Positions 8,811 to 15,512 of a DNA stretch of 16,297 bases are shown piece by piece (position 1 is the stretch's first letter; each line of letters begins with the position of its first letter). Source of the stretch: Methylovirgula sp. (GTDB lineage Bacteria > Pseudomonadota > Alphaproteobacteria > Rhizobiales > Beijerinckiaceae); the NCBI GenBank assembly GCA_030044485.1, contig JASHVQ010000033.1, positions 1 to 16,297 on the forward strand, read 5' to 3'. The notes beneath the pieces were generated by a model. It saw nothing but the letters and a program-made list of their open reading frames with translations, did not search any database and had not been told where the DNA came from. The position numbers and the translations under genes were made by a program.

Positions 8811-9478
8811 CGAGCTGCCAAGCCGTCGAGCAGCGTGCGCAGCAAACGGCTGACGAGCGTCTCGATGGCGAGGTCGGAGCCGGTAATGTCGTCGATGACG
8901 AGCATGGTCAGGCCATGCACCGCCGACCAGACGGAGAGCGCGGCGACCGCAAGTTCGGTTCTGCTTCTCGCGGAGATCGCAAAGGCGCCGCTTTGCGCGC
9001 CGCGCAGAATGATGTCCTCCAAAACCGCCTTGGCACCGGCGCCCGCGGCGCGCACCTCGGTGGGGCGGCCGCTGTCCGCCTTGGCCCTGCCGCGTTTTCC
9101 CGCCTCCGCCGCGCCGTTCGCCGCGGCGAGCGCCGGGCCGAACATCAGCCGGTAGAGCGCCGGATTCTCGAGGCCGGATCTCACGTAAGCTTTGCCGGAG
9201 GCGAGCAGCGCGGCGCGCGGCCCGTTCGTGCCTGCGACAGCTTTTCGCAGGCGTTCGCGCAACGCATTGAATCCCGCCGCGGCAACGGCGCCCAGCAGAT
9301 CGCGTTTCTCGGGGAAATGATTGTACGGCGCATTATGGCTGACGCCCGCCCGCCGCGCCACCTCGCGCAGCGAAAAAGCCCAATCCTGCTCTTCGGTTAC
9401 GAGTGCGAGCGCCGCATCGATGAGGGCGCGGCGCAGATCGCCGTGGTGATAGGGGCGGCTGGATTCGGCCTGGCTCAT
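8807..9478 (-). CDS. TetR-family repressor with WHG-type C-terminal domain
   Basis: A 223-residue protein from the ATG at 9478. That start has GGAG about seven bases upstream; a GTG at 9502 in the same frame lies near the predicted transcription start and is less likely. The N-terminal helix-turn-helix is clear (FSLREVARRAGVSHNAPYNH, then FPEKRDLL). The C-terminal domain contains WSAVHGLTML, the W..HG signature of the WHG subgroup. Residues about 120-152 are an Ala/Arg/Gly-rich segment that looks like a disordered loop. It diverges from the tautomerase gene across about 100 bases holding an inverted repeat, the usual layout for autoregulation plus control of the neighbour. The effector is unknown. 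Confidence 0.94.
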   Translation of the reverse strand: MSQAESSRPYHHGDLRRALIDAALALVTEEQDWAFSLREVARRAGVSHNAPYNHFPEKRDLLGAVAAAGFNALRERLRKAVAGTNGPRAALLASGKAYVRSGLENPALYRLMFGPALAAANGAAEAGKRGRAKADSGRPTEVRAAGAGAKAVLEDIILRGAQSGAFAISARSRTELAVAALSVWSAVHGLTMLVIDDITGSDLAIETLVSRLLRTLLDGLAAR

Positions 9479-9494
9479 GCTGGCTCCGAAAGAT

Positions 9495-9536
9495 GTTGAC
9501 ACTGCCTATATTGGCCTCTATGTGGGCATTGTCAAC
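9495..9536. promoter_or_regulatory. Divergent promoter/operator region with inverted repeat and two TTGACA boxes
   Basis: Arms GTTGACACTGCC (9495-9506) and GGCATTGTCAAC (9525-9536) are inverted copies matching at 11 of 12 positions, 18 bases apart. Each arm contains a perfect -35 TTGACA: 9496-9501 on the plus strand, 9535-9530 on the minus strand. At 17-base spacing the -10 boxes are weak (TATGTG at 9519-9524 plus; AATATA at 9512-9507 minus). They would give start points near 9531 for the tautomerase and near 9500 for the repressor, so the two promoters overlap face to face. The repeat is a good candidate operator for the TetR protein. Confidence 0.6.
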
Positions 9537-9578
9537 TTAACGCCGCAAACCCGCACCGTCCAGACCAGGAAGCCCTCC

Positions 9579-10031
9579 ATGCCCAACTTACAGCTCGATA
9601 TGACCCGCAAATATCCGCTCGACGTGAAACGCAAGCTCGCCAAGCGCTTCGGCGATACCTACGCCGAAGTCATGCAGACCTCGCCGGACCTCGTCGACGT
9701 GACCTTTCGCGAACTTGGCGAGGGCAATCTTTGGCGATGCGGAAGCGAGCCGGTGCCTGCCGTCACGCTGATCTGCGACATAAGGCGCGGCCGGCCCGCC
9801 GAGCAGCGCGAGCGGCTGGCGCGGGCGCTGGTCGATGCCAGCGTCGACGCGCTCGGCCTCGACCCGCTGCTGGTCAGCGTCGAGTTCACGCAGCATACCG
9901 GCGACGAAATTTTTCGCACCATCCTCATCGACGGTGTCGCTCGAGGAGGTCTTTCCAAGGATTGGTCGCCGAACGAGACCGAGACGCCCCTGGTCGAGAC
10001 GATCAAGGCGGAGCAGCGCGCCAATCGGTAA
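9579..10031 (+). CDS. Tautomerase-superfamily protein (4-oxalocrotonate tautomerase/MSAD/cis-CaaD type)
   Basis: A 150-residue protein starting MPNLQLDMTRKYP. The ATG at 9579 is chosen over an upstream start at 9477 because AGGA lies 8-9 bases before it, and because it places Pro directly after Met, as needed for the N-terminal catalytic proline of this superfamily. The length fits the fused two-unit members (about 130-150 residues) rather than the 62-residue 4-OT. Segments DVTFRELGEGNLW and PLLVSVEFTQH look like beta strands of the two repeats. Substrate cannot be predicted; the GST and TetR neighbours suggest handling of reactive or aromatic-derived compounds. Family assignment is fairly sure, specific activity not. 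Confidence 0.8.
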   Translation: MPNLQLDMTRKYPLDVKRKLAKRFGDTYAEVMQTSPDLVDVTFRELGEGNLWRCGSEPVPAVTLICDIRRGRPAEQRERLARALVDASVDALGLDPLLVSVEFTQHTGDEIFRTILIDGVARGGLSKDWSPNETETPLVETIKAEQRANR

Positions 10032-10096
10032 CGGCGAAGACGCTCGCCACGAAGTACCGCTGAACAACCCATAGCTGAGTGCTGGAGGATATTGCC

Positions 10097-10363
10097 ATGT
10101 CGATTGCCGATCATTTCGATCACGCGCCGGATACGGGATTTGTGCGGCGCTATGATTCACACGCCGCGCGGCGTCAATTTCAGATTTCGCTGGTTCTCAT
10201 CGTTATCTTGGCGCTCGCCGCCTTTACGCTCGGGCGGCTCGTGCAGTTCGACGCGCCGGCGGCACAGATCGTTCCGGTCCCAAGCGCGCACCAGACGCAT
10301 TTTGCCGTGGCCGGCTTGCTGGACGAAAGCGGATGTTGCGACCGGGGCGCGCATAGCGGCTAA
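10097..10363 (+). CDS. Small single-pass membrane protein, unknown function
   Basis: An 88-residue protein from the ATG at 10097, which has GGAGG eight bases upstream; a GTG at 10079 in frame is less likely because it would lie before that site. The N-terminal about 28 residues are polar and charged (HFDHAPDTGFVRRYDSHAARR), followed by one hydrophobic helix (about 29-49, SLVLIVILALAAFTLGRLV) and a roughly 38-residue tail containing a Cys-Cys pair. I do not recognise a family. It precedes the DUF1254/DUF1214 gene by 46 bases on the same strand and may share its transcript. A competing frame over the same bases reads as arginine-rich shadow sequence. Confidence 0.6.
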   Translation: MSIADHFDHAPDTGFVRRYDSHAARRQFQISLVLIVILALAAFTLGRLVQFDAPAAQIVPVPSAHQTHFAVAGLLDESGCCDRGAHSG

Positions 10364-10409
10364 AGCGCTTCGGACCCGCGCAAGGGCATTCGCCTTGGGG
10401 ACAAAAACC

Positions 10410-11903
10410 ATGTTCGACGCAATCGCTCGGCAATTCCGCATTGGCCTATGCGCGCTCGCCGCCGCCGCCCTGCCGCTTTCTCCCGCCGGCGCAGATGCCG
10501 CCCCTGCGGCCATCTCCGCCCGCGCCTCGCCGCAACAGGTCAAGGCCATGCAGACCTTGATTCACTCGCTCGCCTTGCAAGCCGCGATGTACGCCGTTCC
10601 AATCGTCGCAATGTACAATTTGCGCAATACGATCTCTTTCGGGCCACATGCGAAAGCTCCGCCGAACGAGATCTGGCGAATTGAGAACATCGCGACCCCC
10701 AAGATCGCCGAAGAGGCCGGCTACGTCACGCCCAACGTCAACGTCATTTATGGTTTCGGCTTTATCGATCTCGGCGAGCAACCCTTCATTCTCAGCGCGC
10801 CCGACTCGCACGGCCGATATTATATGATCGAAATCGTCGACATGTGGAGCAATGCCTTCGCTTACATAGGCGGCCTCGCAACCGGCTACAAAGGCGGCAG
10901 CTATGCATTGGTCGGCCCCGGGTGGCACGGCGTGCTTCCCGCCGGGGTCAAGCGCATCGACTGTCCGACGCGTTGGGTCGAAATTCAGCCGCGCGTCCAT
11001 CTCGCGGGCGAGGCGGATCTCCCTGCCGCGCAACAGGTGCTGCATGCGATTAGCGTGCAAGGCCTGGCGCAATTTGAAGACCGCGCCGCGCCGCCGCCGA
11101 TCGCCTACCGCTACGCGGTTCCAAGGGTCAACCCGAAGGTCGCCAGCAGCCAGATGCAATTTACCGATCCGCTGCAGTTTTGGGAGATCTTCTCGGCCGC
11201 GATGAACGAAAACCCGCCGCCGCAGAACGAGATCGCGTCGGTTCTCCCCGTCTACAGGTATCTCGGTATCGAGATCGGGAAACAATGGAAGCGCGAAAGC
11301 GTCGATCCGTTGATACTCGCGCAGATGAAACTTGCGGCCGAGGAAATCGGACCGTTGATGAACCAATCCCTGCCTATCGGCGGAGGGTTGGCCGAGGGCT
11401 GGATCATACCACCGCCGAATCTCGGCATGCCGGGTGCGGATTATCTGGCGCGCGCGATCGTCGCGGTGTTCGGACTCACTTCGAACACGCCGACGGAAGC
11501 GATCTATTATTCCGGAATGCTCGACGTAAATTCTCAGCCGCTGACCGGCGCCAAACGCTATACGATGACACTAAAGGAGCCGATGCTCTACGCAAAGCGC
11601 GTCCCGCCCGGTTTCTGGTCGATGACGATGTATGACGCCGTCACGTTCTACACCGCCCCCAATCCGATCAACCGCTATGCGCTGGGTAGCGACGACAATC
11701 TGAGGCGTAACGCGGACGGTTCGATCACGCTCTATGTGCAGCACGACGATCCGGGCCTCGACAAGAGGTCCAACTGGCTGCCGGCGCCCTCGGGGCCGTT
11801 CTATCTCATCCTGCGCAATTACGCTCCCGCGCCTGAGGTCGTCCAAGCGCTGCAAAATCCCGCCGCCTTCCAGGGACCCCCGCCATTGATACCGGTCCGC
11901 TAG
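10410..11903 (+). CDS. Exported DUF1254/DUF1214 domain protein
   Basis: A 497-residue protein. The ATG at 10410 (GGGG about nine bases upstream) starts a clear signal peptide: a short basic N-terminus, hydrophobic residues about 10-23, and a likely cleavage near ADA-AP (residues 28-32). The frame is open further upstream to 10092 but that part looks non-coding. DUF1254 covers roughly residues 85-195. DUF1214 covers about 380-480 and is recognised by PGFWSMTMYD, NPINRYALGSDDN, NADGSITLYVQ and NWLPAPSGPFYLILRNYAP. Many family members carry PN(N/V)DTLY in the first domain; here the segment reads TPNVNVIYGF, so the Asp-Thr pair is replaced. The biochemical role of the family is not established as far as I know. 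Periplasmic location is inferred. Confidence 0.88.
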   Translation: MFDAIARQFRIGLCALAAAALPLSPAGADAAPAAISARASPQQVKAMQTLIHSLALQAAMYAVPIVAMYNLRNTISFGPHAKAPPNEIWRIENIATPKIAEEAGYVTPNVNVIYGFGFIDLGEQPFILSAPDSHGRYYMIEIVDMWSNAFAYIGGLATGYKGGSYALVGPGWHGVLPAGVKRIDCPTRWVEIQPRVHLAGEADLPAAQQVLHAISVQGLAQFEDRAAPPPIAYRYAVPRVNPKVASSQMQFTDPLQFWEIFSAAMNENPPPQNEIASVLPVYRYLGIEIGKQWKRESVDPLILAQMKLAAEEIGPLMNQSLPIGGGLAEGWIIPPPNLGMPGADYLARAIVAVFGLTSNTPTEAIYYSGMLDVNSQPLTGAKRYTMTLKEPMLYAKRVPPGFWSMTMYDAVTFYTAPNPINRYALGSDDNLRRNADGSITLYVQHDDPGLDKRSNWLPAPSGPFYLILRNYAPAPEVVQALQNPAAFQGPPPLIPVR

Positions 11904-11930
11904 CGACGCAGGACCCTTTCACGCATCGGC

Positions 11931-11968
11931 GTCCCAAGGTAGAGTTCATCGCGGCGGTCGCTTGGGAC
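11931..11968 (+). repeat. Perfect 8-bp inverted repeat between the DUF1254 and DUF2214 genes
   Basis: GTCCCAAG (11931-11938) and CTTGGGAC (11961-11968) are perfect inverted copies separated by 22 bases. No T-run follows, so it does not look like an intrinsic terminator. It ends about 24 bases before the DUF2214 start and could be an mRNA hairpin or a protein-binding site. An isolated 8-bp repeat may also be chance. Confidence 0.4.
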
Positions 11969-11991
11969 CGGAAGCGAGGGGAAATCCTGCG

Positions 11992-12432
11992 ATGCTCGAT
12001 CTTGCGCTCGCCATCGCCCATCATCTCCTGGTTTTCGCTCTGTTCGGGATCCTCTTCGCCGAACTCATATCCGTGCGTCCCGGCATGGATCGAGAGGCCG
12101 TGGCGCGTATCGCCGCGATCGACATCTGCTACGGCGTGCTCGCCGGCCTGATCATCGTCGTCGGCTTTTCGCGGGCAATCTTCGCCGCGAAAGGCTGGAC
12201 CTATTATTCTCACAACGCCTTCTTCTGGGCGAAGCTCGGAACATTCGCGGCGGTTGGTGTGCTTTCGGTGCCTCCCACCCTTGATTACATACGCTGGCGT
12301 CGCGCGAATATTGCGCCGAGCGCGGTGCAGGTCCGCGTTGTGCGGCGATACCTTTGGGTTGAAGTTGCGCTCTTCGCCCTGCTCCCCGCTTTCGCCGCCG
12401 CCATGGCGCGCGGCTATGGAGAGATGGGGTAA
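11992..12432 (+). CDS. DUF2214-family integral membrane protein
   Basis: A 146-residue protein from the ATG at 11992, with GAGGGG about ten bases upstream; a TTG 30 bases earlier is in frame but unlikely. Four hydrophobic helices are visible (about 5-25, 43-62, 75-95, 119-138). The pattern H-H-x(3)-F-x(3)-G-x-L-F-x-E-L near the start, R/D-rich loop, YGVLAG and GWTYYSHNAFFWAKL match my memory of the DUF2214 group of predicted membrane proteins. Function is unknown. It is followed after 22 bases by the YidH-like gene, so the two are probably one transcript. Confidence 0.82.
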   Translation: MLDLALAIAHHLLVFALFGILFAELISVRPGMDREAVARIAAIDICYGVLAGLIIVVGFSRAIFAAKGWTYYSHNAFFWAKLGTFAAVGVLSVPPTLDYIRWRRANIAPSAVQVRVVRRYLWVEVALFALLPAFAAAMARGYGEMG

Positions 12433-12454
12433 GGACCCAGAAGCGAGACAGCAA

Positions 12455-12988
12455 ATGGATCCTTCGACGGAAACGAGGCCCACAGCCAGCCTTCGCGATT
12501 ATCTCGCGGCGGAACGCACTTTTCTCGCCTGGATTCGCACCGGCATAGCCCTGATGGGATTCGGCTTTGTTGTCGCCCGGTTCGGCCTTTTCCTGGAACA
12601 ACTCAAACTTACGCAGCGGGCTACGCCGGCGGCCTCCCTCGATCTGTCGTTGTGGTTCGGCACGGCGCTGCTCGCGATTGGCGTGATCGTCAATCTTTTG
12701 GCCGCATGGCACCAGGCTCGGATGGTTCGTGAGCTCAACAGAGGCGAAACACCGCGTTGCAGTCCCGTGGCCCAACATGTCGTGATAGCTCTGCTGCTGG
12801 CGTTGATAGGACTTGCAATGGGGGTCTATCTGGTTTCCGTTCGAGGTTCTTCGAGCATTCACTCCAGCGCAGAAGCAGCAAAAGTGGGAATGACGATGCC
12901 TGCGACCAAGCCGCTGATCTTAGGCAGCCCAATGGCCGCCGCGCCCCTCATGGCGGCTGCCCCGAGCATTGCCATCGGCCCCCTCTGA
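12455..12988 (+). CDS. YidH/DUF202-family membrane protein with unusual C-terminal tail
   Basis: A 177-residue protein. YidH/DUF202 is recognised by LAAERTFLAWIRTGIALMGF (residues 18-37) and VARFGLF, with three hydrophobic segments (about 23-47, 65-85, 108-128). I chose the ATG at 12455; an ATG at 12416 is also in frame and would overlap the previous gene by 17 bases. The ribosome-binding site is weak for both, so translational coupling is plausible. Family members usually end soon after the third helix. Here about 47 residues follow, finishing in a low-complexity Ala/Met/Pro stretch (residues 158-177). Function of the family is unknown. Confidence 0.85.
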   Translation: MDPSTETRPTASLRDYLAAERTFLAWIRTGIALMGFGFVVARFGLFLEQLKLTQRATPAASLDLSLWFGTALLAIGVIVNLLAAWHQARMVRELNRGETPRCSPVAQHVVIALLLALIGLAMGVYLVSVRGSSSIHSSAEAAKVGMTMPATKPLILGSPMAAAPLMAAAPSIAIGPL

Positions 12989-13015
12989 AGATTCCGGTTT
13001 TGGCAACGGCCGCTC

Positions 13016-14332
13016 TCACTCGCCCCACACCACCTGCCCGGCGACGAGCGTAAGCTTCACCCTGCCCTGCAGTTTGGCCTCATCGAACGGCGTGTTCTTG
13101 CAGCGCGAATGCAGCTTCATCGGATCGAGCACATAGGGCTCGTCGGGATCGAAGCGGATGAGATCGGCGGGCGCGCCGATGGCAAGTTTGCCCTGCGGCA
13201 AGCCGAGGATCTCTGCGGGGCGCGAGGACATGGCGGCGAGAAGCCGGGCAAGTTTCACTTCCCCGGAATGAACCAGGCGCAGCCCCGCCGAAAGCATGGT
13301 TTCGAGCCCGATTGCGCCATATTCGGCCTCGGCGAAAGGCAGGCGCTTGGTCTCGACGTCCTGCGGATTGTGATCCGACACGATCACGTCGATCAGGCCC
13401 TGGGCGAGCGCTGCGACGAGCGCCTGGCGCTCCTCCTCCTGGCGCAGCGGCGGGCTGAGCTTCAGAAACGTACGGTAGTCGCCGATGTCGTTCTCGTTCA
13501 GCGTCAGATGATTGATCGAGGTCGCGCAGGTGATCGGCAGGCCGGCTTTCTTCGCGGCGCGGACCGCCTCGAGCGACAATCTGGTCGAGACGAGCGCGGC
13601 GTGATAGCGCGCTCCGGTCAGCGCCACGAGCCGGATATCGCGGTCGAGCATGATCGCTTCCGCCTCGCGCGGAATCCCCGGAAGTCCGAGACGGGTCGAG
13701 AACTCGCCCTCGTTCATGACCCCCTCCGTCGCAAAGTCGGGGTCTTGCGTGTGATGGATGACGAGCGCGTCGAAATCCCGCGCATAGGCCATGACGCGGC
13801 GCATGATCTGCGCGTTGCGCAACGAATTGGCGGCATCGCTGAAGGCGACGGCGCCGGCTTCCTTCAGAAGGCCGATCTCGGCGATCTCCTCGCCGCGCAA
13901 GCCTTTGCTCAAAGCCGCGACCGGCAAAACCCGCACCTGCCCCGTGTCGCGCGCCCGGCGCAGCAGAAAGTCGACGACCGCCGGTTCGTCGACCGGCGGA
14001 TTGGTGTCGGGCCGCGCCAGAATTGTCGTCACGCCCCCCGCCGCCGCGGCGGCGGTCGCCGTGGCGATCGTCTCGCGGTGTTCGGCGCCCGGCTCGCCGA
14101 CGAAGGCGCACATATCGATGAGGCCCGGCGCCACGACGTCGCCCCGGCAATCGACGGCGTGGGCATGCGACGGCAGGTTCGCGGGCGCCACGCCGGGGCC
14201 GAGATCGCGGATGATTCCGTCGACGACGAGAACGCCGCCACGCATCTCCTTGCCGCCGGCCGGGTCGAGGAGCCGGGCGTTGACGAGCGCCAGCGGCTGA
14301 TGGGCGATCGACGGCGAGGATGGAGCTTTCAT
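13016..14332 (-). CDS. pyrC: Dihydroorotase-like protein, probably non-catalytic PyrC' (ATCase partner)
   Basis: A 438-residue amidohydrolase-fold protein (VNARLLDPAGG near the start, APADLIRFDPDEPYVLDP near the end). Active dihydroorotases carry GLIDxHVHLREPG; here residues 70-82 read GLIDMCAFVGEPG. Both metal-binding His of HxH are therefore Cys75 and Phe77, and the substrate-binding Arg is Gly79. Later ligand positions remain: D166 (AFSD), H193/H194 (VIHHTQD), H275 (INHLTL) and D320 (VSDHNPQ). This matches the PyrC'/PyrX type known from pseudomonads, where an inactive dihydroorotase homologue is needed for aspartate transcarbamoylase assembly. Only six bases separate it from the upstream pyrB stop, so both form one operon. 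A separate catalytic dihydroorotase should exist elsewhere in the genome. Loss of catalysis is inferred from the missing residues. Confidence 0.93.
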   Translation of the reverse strand: MKAPSSPSIAHQPLALVNARLLDPAGGKEMRGGVLVVDGIIRDLGPGVAPANLPSHAHAVDCRGDVVAPGLIDMCAFVGEPGAEHRETIATATAAAAAGGVTTILARPDTNPPVDEPAVVDFLLRRARDTGQVRVLPVAALSKGLRGEEIAEIGLLKEAGAVAFSDAANSLRNAQIMRRVMAYARDFDALVIHHTQDPDFATEGVMNEGEFSTRLGLPGIPREAEAIMLDRDIRLVALTGARYHAALVSTRLSLEAVRAAKKAGLPITCATSINHLTLNENDIGDYRTFLKLSPPLRQEEERQALVAALAQGLIDVIVSDHNPQDVETKRLPFAEAEYGAIGLETMLSAGLRLVHSGEVKLARLLAAMSSRPAEILGLPQGKLAIGAPADLIRFDPDEPYVLDPMKLHSRCKNTPFDEAKLQGRVKLTLVAGQVVWGE

Positions 14333-14338
14333 CGCGTT

Positions 14339-15289
14339 CTACTCATTGGGCAGATGTTCGGCGAGCGCGGCGAGCACCGCCATGCGCACAGCGACGCCCA
14401 TTTCCACCTGCTCGCGGATGAGGCTTTGCGGCCCGTCGGCGATGCTCGAATCGATTTCGACGCCGCGATTCATCGGCCCGGGATGCATGATGAGCGCATC
14501 CTTGTCGGCATAGCGAAGCTTTTCCGCGTCGAGGCCGAAAGTGCGGAAATATTCGCGCGACGACGGGACGAAGCCGCTGTTCATGCGCTCGCGCTGCAGG
14601 CGCAGCATCATTACGATGTCGGCGCCGGCCAGTCCGCTCTTCATGTCGCGACAGGCTTGCGCGCCCATGCGCTCGATTCCCGCCGGCATGAGCGTCGAGG
14701 GCCCGACGGCGCGCACGCGCGCCCCGAGCGTCGAGAGCAGAAGAATGTTGGAGCGCGCGACGCGCGAATGCAGGATGTCGCCGCAGATTGCAACCGTAAG
14801 CCCCTGGATGCGGCCCTTGTTGCGGCGGATGGTCAAAGCGTCGAGCAGCGCCTGCGTCGGATGTTCATGCGCGCCGTCGCCGGCATTGACCACCGCGCAA
14901 TCGACCTTCTTGGCAAGCAGATGCACGGCGCCCGCCTGGGCATGGCGCACCACGATAATGTCGGGGCGCATGGCGTTGAGCGTCACCGCCGTATCAATCA
15001 GCGTCTCGCCTTTTTTTATGCTGGACGTCGCAACCGACATGTTCATCACATCGGCGCCCAGCCTCTTGCCGGCGAGCTCGAAGGAAGATTGCGTGCGGGT
15101 CGAGGCTTCGAAGAAAAGATTGATGAGCGTGCGGCCGCGCAGGGTGGCGCGCTTCTTCTCGACCTGCCGCGAGACTTCGATGGCGTCCTCGGCCCGATCC
15201 AGCAGGGTTAAGATGTCCTGCTCCGAAAGCCCCTCTATCCCGAGCAAATGCCGGTGCCGGAATTTCTGGATGGGCCGCAATTCGGACAT
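14339..15289 (-). CDS. pyrB: Aspartate carbamoyltransferase catalytic subunit
   Basis: A 316-residue protein, normal for PyrB, which makes N-carbamoyl-aspartate from carbamoyl phosphate and aspartate. Carbamoyl-phosphate-binding [13 protein letters not shown] (residues 59-71), the mobile-loop Lys in TSSIKKGET (K92/K93), [19 protein letters not shown] and [11 protein letters not shown] are all intact. The ATG at 15289 gives the expected N-terminus; the frame extends to a TTG at 15328 that lies at the putative -35 box. No good ribosome-binding site precedes the ATG. It is the first gene of a pyrB-pyrC operon and diverges from topA. Confidence 0.97.
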   Translation of the reverse strand: MSELRPIQKFRHRHLLGIEGLSEQDILTLLDRAEDAIEVSRQVEKKRATLRGRTLINLFFEASTRTQSSFELAGKRLGADVMNMSVATSSIKKGETLIDTAVTLNAMRPDIIVVRHAQAGAVHLLAKKVDCAVVNAGDGAHEHPTQALLDALTIRRNKGRIQGLTVAICGDILHSRVARSNILLLSTLGARVRAVGPSTLMPAGIERMGAQACRDMKSGLAGADIVMMLRLQRERMNSGFVPSSREYFRTFGLDAEKLRYADKDALIMHPGPMNRGVEIDSSIADGPQSLIREQVEMGVAVRMAVLAALAEHLPNE

Positions 15290-15298
15290 TAAAGGGCT

Positions 15299-15328
15299 TC
15301 TATAGGATCGAATTCGCTCGCTTCGCAA
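15299..15328 (-). promoter_or_regulatory. pyrB: Candidate pyrB promoter giving a near-leaderless mRNA
   Basis: On the minus strand TTGCGA (15328-15323) and TATAGA (15304-15299) are separated by 18 bases, each matching the sigma-70 consensus at four of six positions. Initiation would fall about 15290-15293, within a few bases of the ATG at 15289. That fits the lack of a clear ribosome-binding site. Confidence 0.4.
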
Positions 15329-15348
15329 GGGTGCCGCGGCGAGCTTGG

Positions 15349-15359
15349 TTGATAATCAA
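15349..15359. promoter_or_regulatory. Perfect 11-base palindrome TTGATAATCAA
   Basis: TTGAT-A-ATCAA in the 223-base pyrB-topA intergenic region, AT-rich against GC-rich surroundings. It lies upstream of both candidate promoters and could be a binding site for an unknown regulator. No matching regulator is encoded in the window that I can assign. Confidence 0.3.
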
Positions 15360-15374
15360 GATGCCAGTCCCCAT

Positions 15375-15403
15375 TTGACAGCAAGGCGCCCCTACCCCAT
15401 GTT
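15375..15403 (+). promoter_or_regulatory. topA: Candidate topA promoter
   Basis: A perfect -35 TTGACA (15375-15380), 17-base spacer and a weak -10 CATGTT (15398-15403). Initiation near 15410 would give a leader of about 100 bases before the topA ATG. Apart from this, the palindrome and a 22-codon ATG frame (15399-15467), I see nothing in 15290-15512. Confidence 0.4.
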
Positions 15404-15512
15404 CCGCGGCAACGAGCGCTGGCCTCGCTACCCGCCGGAGTTCAAGGCGGCGCTGTCGAATTCCTGAAAATTGCAGTTATTTGAGCCGCTTAGGGATCGG
15501 AGTCCTGTCCTT

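Noticed and set aside
10092..10409. Upstream in-frame extension of the DUF1254/DUF1214 gene
   Set aside because: It would bury the signal peptide that starts at 10410, uses a TTG, and overlaps a better-supported 88-codon gene with a GGAGG site.
15010..15017. A7 run on the coding strand inside pyrB, a possible slippage site
   Set aside because: It encodes the conserved Ile-Lys-Lys-Gly of the active-site loop and the frame is intact on both sides; no sign of a functional shift.
13109..15211. 700-codon open frame on the plus strand opposite pyrC and pyrB
   Set aside because: Antisense to two well-supported enzymes; Arg/His/Gly-rich composition typical of shadow frames.
15399..15467. 22-codon frame before topA (starts MFRGNERWPRYPPEF)
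   Set aside because: It has no ribosome-binding site, overlaps the candidate topA -10 box, and matches nothing I recognise.
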